DNA of 64,000 nucleotides from JAJKJG01 sp036556825 (GTDB lineage Bacteria; Pseudomonadota; Alphaproteobacteria; Rhizobiales; Beijerinckiaceae). The notes under the pieces are model-generated. The model did not search any database. It was not told the DNA's origin and worked only from the letters and a program-made list of their open reading frames with translations. This document shows positions 60,111 through 64,000 of this stretch, piece by piece. Position numbers and translations under genes: made by a program. Position 1 is the first letter of the stretch. Each line of letters begins with the position of its first letter. The stretch covers positions 1-64,000 of the forward strand of contig DATBIR010000040.1 of NCBI GenBank assembly GCA_036556825.1, written 5' to 3'.

Positions 60111-60851
60111 ATGGCAAAGCAGACGAAGAAACAGGGACGAAGCGCTAAGGGAGCTGCGAAGGGATCGCGCGGCGCAGGGACGACCGCGCGCGCGTCGGCC
60201 AAGAACGCGCAGGCGGCCGGCAAGGCATCGCGTGGCGCGGCCGCCAAGGGACGGCAGTCGCAGGGCGCGGGCAAGTCGCGCAACGTTGCGATTCCGAAGG
60301 CCCTCCAGAATGTCGGCGGCCAGCTCGCAAAGGTGATCGACACCGAGATCGGCCGCCGGGTGCTGGCGGAGGTCCTGACGCAGGCGGCGGTGGCGCTGGC
60401 GCGCAACCTGCCGAGCACGGAAGAGGTAAGGCGGAGTGGCGCGAAGGCCGGCTCGGCGGTGAGGGCTGCCGGCTCGTCGGTCGCCAGTTCCGGCGCACGG
60501 GCCGCGCGCGGCGGAGGTCGCGCGGCCACGACGGCCAAGGACGTCGCCATGGGCGTCGCACAGGCTGCGGCCGGCGCTGTAAGCGAGGTGATCCTCGAGG
60601 CGGCGCAAAACCTGCTGCCTGCCGGGGGCAAGGCCCAGAAGGGCCGCCAGGGCGGTCAGGGCGCGCAGGCGGGCCAGTCCGGCGCGGGCGGCCGACAGGG
60701 CCAAGGTGGGCAATCAGGCCAATCCGGCAGCCGCGGCGCCGGCGACCAGAGCAGGCGGCCCGCCGGCGGAGACACGCAGCCATCGCTGAACGCCGGGTCC
60801 GGCCAACGCGGCCCGGCCGGCGCTGGCGGAGGCCCTTCCGGCGGCATGTAA
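60111..60851 (+). CDS. Lys/Ala/Gly-rich low-complexity protein
   Basis: 246 residues. The first 75 are Lys/Ala/Gly/Ser-rich and histone-H1-like (MAKQTKKQGRSAKGAAKGSR). A helical core (about 75-110) reads ALQNVGGQLAKVIDTEIGRR then LAEVLTQAAVALARNL. A second Ala-rich stretch is amphipathic, and the last 75 residues are Gly/Gln-rich. No family is recognised beyond a resemblance to nucleoid-associated or AlgP-like proteins. GAGGG lies 7 bases upstream of the ATG. The gene separates hisS from hisZ and has its own palindromic leader, suggesting separate regulation. Confidence 0.65.
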   Translation: MAKQTKKQGRSAKGAAKGSRGAGTTARASAKNAQAAGKASRGAAAKGRQSQGAGKSRNVAIPKALQNVGGQLAKVIDTEIGRRVLAEVLTQAAVALARNLPSTEEVRRSGAKAGSAVRAAGSSVASSGARAARGGGRAATTAKDVAMGVAQAAAGAVSEVILEAAQNLLPAGGKAQKGRQGGQGAQAGQSGAGGRQGQGGQSGQSGSRGAGDQSRRPAGGDTQPSLNAGSGQRGPAGAGGGPSGGM

Positions 60852-61017
60852 CCGGCCGTTAACGCTGTTTTCCAGGGCCGGGCCCAGGAGCCCGGCCTCT
60901 TCGTTATGCCCCTGCCGGGCCGGCTTCCGGCGTTTTCGGCTCATTCACTGTTTTCCTTGAAAGGCATCGCGCCTGAGCCCCACCGCTGCTAGAGACAGCC
61001 TGGGGAAAGCGCATCCA

Positions 61018-62124
61018 ATGACATCCGGCACCAACGAAGCGAGCCCGCTGATCGCGTTGTTCGAACGCGAGGGCTACGCGCGCGTCGAGCCGCCCATCCT
61101 GCAGCCGATCGAGCCGTTCATCGACCTCTCGGGCGAGGACATCCGCCGGCGCATGTTCGTGACCCAGGATGCGGACGGGCGCGAGTTGTGCCTGCGGCCC
61201 GACTACACCATTCCCGTCTGTCGCCAGCACCTCGCCAGCGGCCGCGCCCAGCCGGCCAGCTACAGCTATCTCGGCCCGCTTTTTCGCCTGCGCAAAGGTG
61301 AACCCAGCGAGTTCCAGCAAGCCGGCATCGAATCCATCGGCCGCTCCGACCGCGCCGCAGCCGATGCCGAAATCCTGAGCCTCGCCCTCGAGGGGCTCGA
61401 CCGGCTCGGACCGGCGGAGAAGGCCGTGAAGCTTGGGGATATGGGCCTCCTCGACGCGGTTGCTGAAGCCCTGCGCGTGAGCCCCGCGACCAAGCGACGG
61501 CTGATGCGCGCCGTGGTCTCGGGGCGCGCCCTCGACAGCGTGGCGGAGCCGGACAGCGCATCAGGGCTCGCCGAGCATGCCGGCCTCCTGGCCGCGATCC
61601 AGGGCCAGGATGCCAAGGCCGTAAAGGGCTTCGTCGAAGACATCATTGCCATCGCCGGAATTGCCCGCGTCGGCGGGCGCAGCGCCGGCGAAATCGCCGA
61701 ACGCTTTCTTGCCCGCGCCGCGAACCGGTCGGGCGGCCTTCCCGACGAGGCGCGGGAGGTGCTGAGCCGCTACCTGATGGTGACCGGCGACCCCGATGCC
61801 GCCGCCAATGCGGTCCGCGCGCTCGCCCGCGACGCCGATCTCGACATCGCCCGCGCCCTCGACAGCTTCGAGGAGCGCACCGGCTTCATGGCCGCCCGCG
61901 GCGTCGACATCTCGGGCTTCGTCTTCGCCGCCGATTTCGCGCGCAACCTCGATTACTACACCGGCTTCATCTTCGAAGTGCGCGATCCGCGGCGCAGCGA
62001 GGTCAATCTCATGGTGGGCGGAGGACGTTACGACCGCCTGCTTCAGCACCTCGGCGCCACCGACGAAATTCCCGCGGTCGGCTGCTCGTTCTGGCTCGAC
62101 CGGATCGCCGGAGCCATGTCATGA
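61018..62124 (+). CDS. hisZ: ATP phosphoribosyltransferase regulatory subunit
   Basis: Paralogue of histidyl-tRNA synthetase without aminoacylation function; forms a complex with HisG and is needed for the first step of histidine synthesis. 368 residues with LRPDYTIPVCRQHLASG, LGPLFRLRKGEPSEFQQAGIES, the LDYYTGFIFEVRDP histidine-site and VGGGRYDRLLQHL. The anticodon-binding domain of HisRS is missing, as expected. It overlaps hisG by ATGA. Usually HisZ pairs with a short HisG; here HisG is long. Confidence 0.93.
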   Translation: MTSGTNEASPLIALFEREGYARVEPPILQPIEPFIDLSGEDIRRRMFVTQDADGRELCLRPDYTIPVCRQHLASGRAQPASYSYLGPLFRLRKGEPSEFQQAGIESIGRSDRAAADAEILSLALEGLDRLGPAEKAVKLGDMGLLDAVAEALRVSPATKRRLMRAVVSGRALDSVAEPDSASGLAEHAGLLAAIQGQDAKAVKGFVEDIIAIAGIARVGGRSAGEIAERFLARAANRSGGLPDEAREVLSRYLMVTGDPDAAANAVRALARDADLDIARALDSFEERTGFMAARGVDISGFVFAADFARNLDYYTGFIFEVRDPRRSEVNLMVGGGRYDRLLQHLGATDEIPAVGCSFWLDRIAGAMS

Positions 62125-63086
62125 CCGACGCCCCGCTGGTCCTCGCCGTGCCGTCGAAGGGGCGTCTGCAGGAGAACGCCGCCGCGTTCTTCGCCCGCGC
62201 CGGGCTGACCTTCACGCAGGCGCGCGGCGCGCGTGATTATCGCGGCGCCCTCGCCGAGGTGCCGGACGTAGAAGTGCTGTTCCTGTCCGCCGCCGAGATC
62301 GTTACGCAATTGGCCAGCGGCGGCGCCCATCTCGGCATCACTGGCGAGGATCTGGTGCGCGAGGAGATCGCCGATGCGGAGACCGCGGTCGAACTGCTCA
62401 CGCCGCTCGGCTTCGGTCACGCCAATGTGGTCGTCGCCGTGCCCCAGGCCTGGATCGACGTGCGCACGATGGCCGATCTCGACGAGGTCGCCGCCGATCT
62501 GCGCACCAGGCACAGCCGCAAGATGCGGGTCGCCACCAAATACGTGAACCTCACACGGCATTTTTTCGCCGATCGCGGCATCGCCGACTACCGCATCGTC
62601 GAAAGCCTGGGCGCAACCGAAGGCGCGCCGGCCTCGGGCGCCGCGGAGCTGATCGTCGACATCACCACCACCGGCGCGACGCTGGCCGCCAATGCGCTCA
62701 AGGTGCTCGACGACGGCGTGATCCTGCGTTCGGAGGCCAATCTGGTCGCTTCCCTGCGGGCGCCCTGGGGTTCGGCGGCGCGCGCCGCCGCGCGCGCGGT
62801 CCTGACGCGCATCGCCGCGGAAGAGGCGGCGCGGACGACGCGCGAAATCCGCGCCGGGATCGACCGGCAGCGCGCCGACGCCATCGGCCTGACTCAACGC
62901 TATGGCGCGATGCTGCGCTCCGGCGATAGCGGCGAATTCGTGCTGCACTGTCCGGCGGCCGAGGTGTTCGGCGTCGTCGACTCCCTGCTTGGCGCCGGCG
63001 CGCGCGACGTCACGGTGCGCACGCTCGATTACGTGTTTCGCCCCGCCAACCCGCTGGCCGAGCGGCTGTTCACGCGCCTCTCCTGA
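62121..63086 (+). CDS. hisG: ATP phosphoribosyltransferase catalytic subunit
   Basis: First enzyme of histidine synthesis: ATP plus PRPP to phosphoribosyl-ATP. 321 residues. Substrate sites: AVPSKGRLQENA, HLGITGEDLVREE, VATKYVNLTRHFF and the PRPP loop SGAAELIVDITTTGATL. The C-terminal portion is longer than in classical short HisG (about 210 residues), as in other alphaproteobacterial enzymes that still need HisZ. It begins in an ATGA overlap with hisZ, forming a two-gene coupled unit. Confidence 0.94.
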   Translation: MTDAPLVLAVPSKGRLQENAAAFFARAGLTFTQARGARDYRGALAEVPDVEVLFLSAAEIVTQLASGGAHLGITGEDLVREEIADAETAVELLTPLGFGHANVVVAVPQAWIDVRTMADLDEVAADLRTRHSRKMRVATKYVNLTRHFFADRGIADYRIVESLGATEGAPASGAAELIVDITTTGATLAANALKVLDDGVILRSEANLVASLRAPWGSAARAAARAVLTRIAAEEAARTTREIRAGIDRQRADAIGLTQRYGAMLRSGDSGEFVLHCPAAEVFGVVDSLLGAGARDVTVRTLDYVFRPANPLAERLFTRLS

Positions 63087-63163
63087 GGAGCAGCCGGCAC
63101 AAGCCGTTGCCTCTGTCAGCCCACGCCCTTATGGTCCCGGGCGACCCTATCCGGAGGTGCTGA

Positions 63164-63634
63164 ATGAAGTCGTTCCGCTTGGTGCTGGTACTCGCGGCGC
63201 TCGCCTCGGCGACGTCAGCCGATGCCCAGGCGCAACGCCAGGGCACGCAACAGCAAGGCAAGCAGCAGCAAAGCAACGTGCCGCAATCGCGGAGGGACAG
63301 GCAGTTTCCCGTGCCCTCGTCCTGGGTTGCGATCAGCCTCAACGGCAAGCAATACAGCGGGCCGGACCGGCCGACCTTGTCGCTCGACCAGCAGTACCGC
63401 GCCAAGGGCTTCGGCGGCTGCAACACGTTCTCGGCAACTCTCTATCCTTTGCGCGAGCAGCGCTTGGCGACAGGGCCTTTGGCCCTGACGAAGAAGCAAT
63501 GCGATAAGACGGTGATGGAATCGGAGCGCGCGTTCTTCATCGCCGTTCGCACGGCCGCGCAGTGGGACTATGAGGGCGTGATCATGGTGATCAAGGGTCA
63601 GTCCGGCGAACTGCGTCTCGAACGCGCGATCTGA
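63164..63634 (+). CDS. Secreted META-domain protein (HslJ-like)
   Basis: 156 residues with a signal peptide (KSFRLVLVLAALASATS, cleavage near ADAQA around residue 22) and a Gln-rich linker (about 23-48). The META/HslJ domain follows: GGCNTFSATLYPL, then a strand ATGPLALTKKQCD and the final LRLERAI. The domain is found in heat-shock protein HslJ and in Leishmania META1; the function is unclear, with links to stress and novobiocin resistance. GGAGG lies 5 bases upstream of the ATG. Monocistronic, 77 bases after hisG. Confidence 0.85.
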   Translation: MKSFRLVLVLAALASATSADAQAQRQGTQQQGKQQQSNVPQSRRDRQFPVPSSWVAISLNGKQYSGPDRPTLSLDQQYRAKGFGGCNTFSATLYPLREQRLATGPLALTKKQCDKTVMESERAFFIAVRTAAQWDYEGVIMVIKGQSGELRLERAI

Positions 63635-63770
63635 CCGCGTCGCGCTTTCGCGGGCCTCCCCCGGTTGTCGGAGACGGTCGCGGCCGCTGACCGGTGAGGA
63701 CAGGCCGCAGGCTGTCTACATGTCCGCCACCCGAGCCGGTCCCACGAGCCGGCCGAGTGGGCAGAACCTG

Positions 63771-64000
63771 CTACTGCGCCGGCGCCGGGGCGCGCACTTC
63801 GCCGGCCGTGAAGGTGCCGTCGTCGTTGGGCCGCATATCGATGCGCCGATCGTGGAATGCATGCAGCGTCGAGCGGTGGCCGATCGACACGATGGTCGTT
63901 CCTGCCAGCTTCTCGCGCAGCATGCGGTAGATCGCCTCCTCGGTCGGCTCGTCCAAGGCGGCGGTGGCTTCGTCGAGGAAGAGCCAGTCCGGCTGCGCCA
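63771..64000 (-). CDS. ABC transporter ATPase/permease, SbmA/YddA-like (C-terminal fragment)
   Basis: The 3' end of a gene that begins beyond the window. The last 75 codons hold the Walker B and D-loop (WLFLDEATAALDEPTEEA) and the H-switch (TTIVSIGHRSTLHAFHDRR), then a Pro/Ala tail. IGHRSTL with a preceding DEPTEE is characteristic of the ABC_D-like half transporters (YddA/SbmA/BacA-related), which carry membrane and ATPase domains in one chain. The substrate and the start are outside the window. The stop is TAG at 63773-63771. Confidence 0.82.
   Translation of the reverse strand, partial: AQPDWLFLDEATAALDEPTEEAIYRMLREKLAGTTIVSIGHRSTLHAFHDRRIDMRPNDDGTFTAGEVRAPAPAQ

Overview
This 64 kb window is a GC-rich, densely packed stretch of a bacterial chromosome. 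The gene set points to an alphaproteobacterium of the Hyphomicrobiales (Rhizobiales), probably near Nitrobacteraceae/Xanthobacteraceae. The pointers are SURF1, the HisZ/long-form HisG pair, CheY beside a CheZ-type phosphatase, DUF1127, DUF2093, DUF4170, DUF6894 and DUF6101-like proteins, and short intergenic palindromes of the 'gcatgatcc...atcatgc' type. The organism is inferred from gene content and order, not from a marker search. I saw no rRNA, tRNA, CRISPR array, transposase, integrase or prophage gene; almost everything is core housekeeping.

Layout. 1-9.4 kb: end of SURF1, thrC-M16 peptidase, a membrane GGDEF-EAL protein, YqgE, a DsbD-domain protein, a peroxiredoxin and a small membrane protein. 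9.7-12.2 kb (minus): ispH-thrB-rnhA, with a duplicated rnhA 5' end wedged between thrB and rnhA. 12.5-16.6 kb: KefB-type exchanger, MATE exporter, DUF937 protein. 16.6-20 kb: DUF1127 gene divergent from a LysR regulator, a NepR-like protein, two DUF6894 proteins and a tiny lipoprotein. 20-24.8 kb: rsmE-ybdK-gshA (minus) and two tandem four-cysteine secreted proteins. 24.8-30.3 kb: ubiA, DUF2093 and the lipid A/Kdo block lpxK-waaA-DUF374-DUF4170-inositol-phosphatase-like. 30.6-39.2 kb: DUF6101-like, xseA, purD, a fluoroacetate-dehalogenase-like hydrolase, a patatin-like protein, tadA, rluB and rsmD. 39.3-46.4 kb (minus): an active/inactive M16 pair, pgi, mutL and a DUF3035-like protein. 46.4-51.4 kb (minus): ribF and ileS-cupin-lspA. 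51.7-58.4 kb: cheY-cheZ, a HAD hydrolase, a degenerate EAL protein, RidA, an HMA protein, an omega-aminotransferase and a double-receiver regulator. 58.5-64 kb: hisS, a Lys/Ala-rich protein, hisZ-hisG, a META-domain protein and the end of an ABC transporter.

How the parts relate. Threonine synthesis (thrB, thrC), histidine synthesis (hisZ, hisG with hisS), lipid A/Kdo assembly, ubiquinone prenylation, glutathione synthesis, purine and flavin synthesis, tRNA/rRNA modification and DNA repair are all represented, mostly as tight minus- or plus-strand operons with 4-bp ATGA or GTGA overlaps. Signalling is a second theme: two c-di-GMP domain proteins (one degenerate), single and double receivers, CheZ, LysR and a NepR-like protein.

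I did not find a defence island or a clearly new multi-gene system. The points most worth checking are the dehalogenase active site with a perfect 16-bp palindrome just upstream, the rnhA duplication that kept translational coupling, a hairpin that buries the ribosome binding site of the double-receiver regulator, the NepR-like orphan, an anomalous N-terminal extension upstream of MutL, and a family of short palindromic repeats lying close to gene starts and stops.
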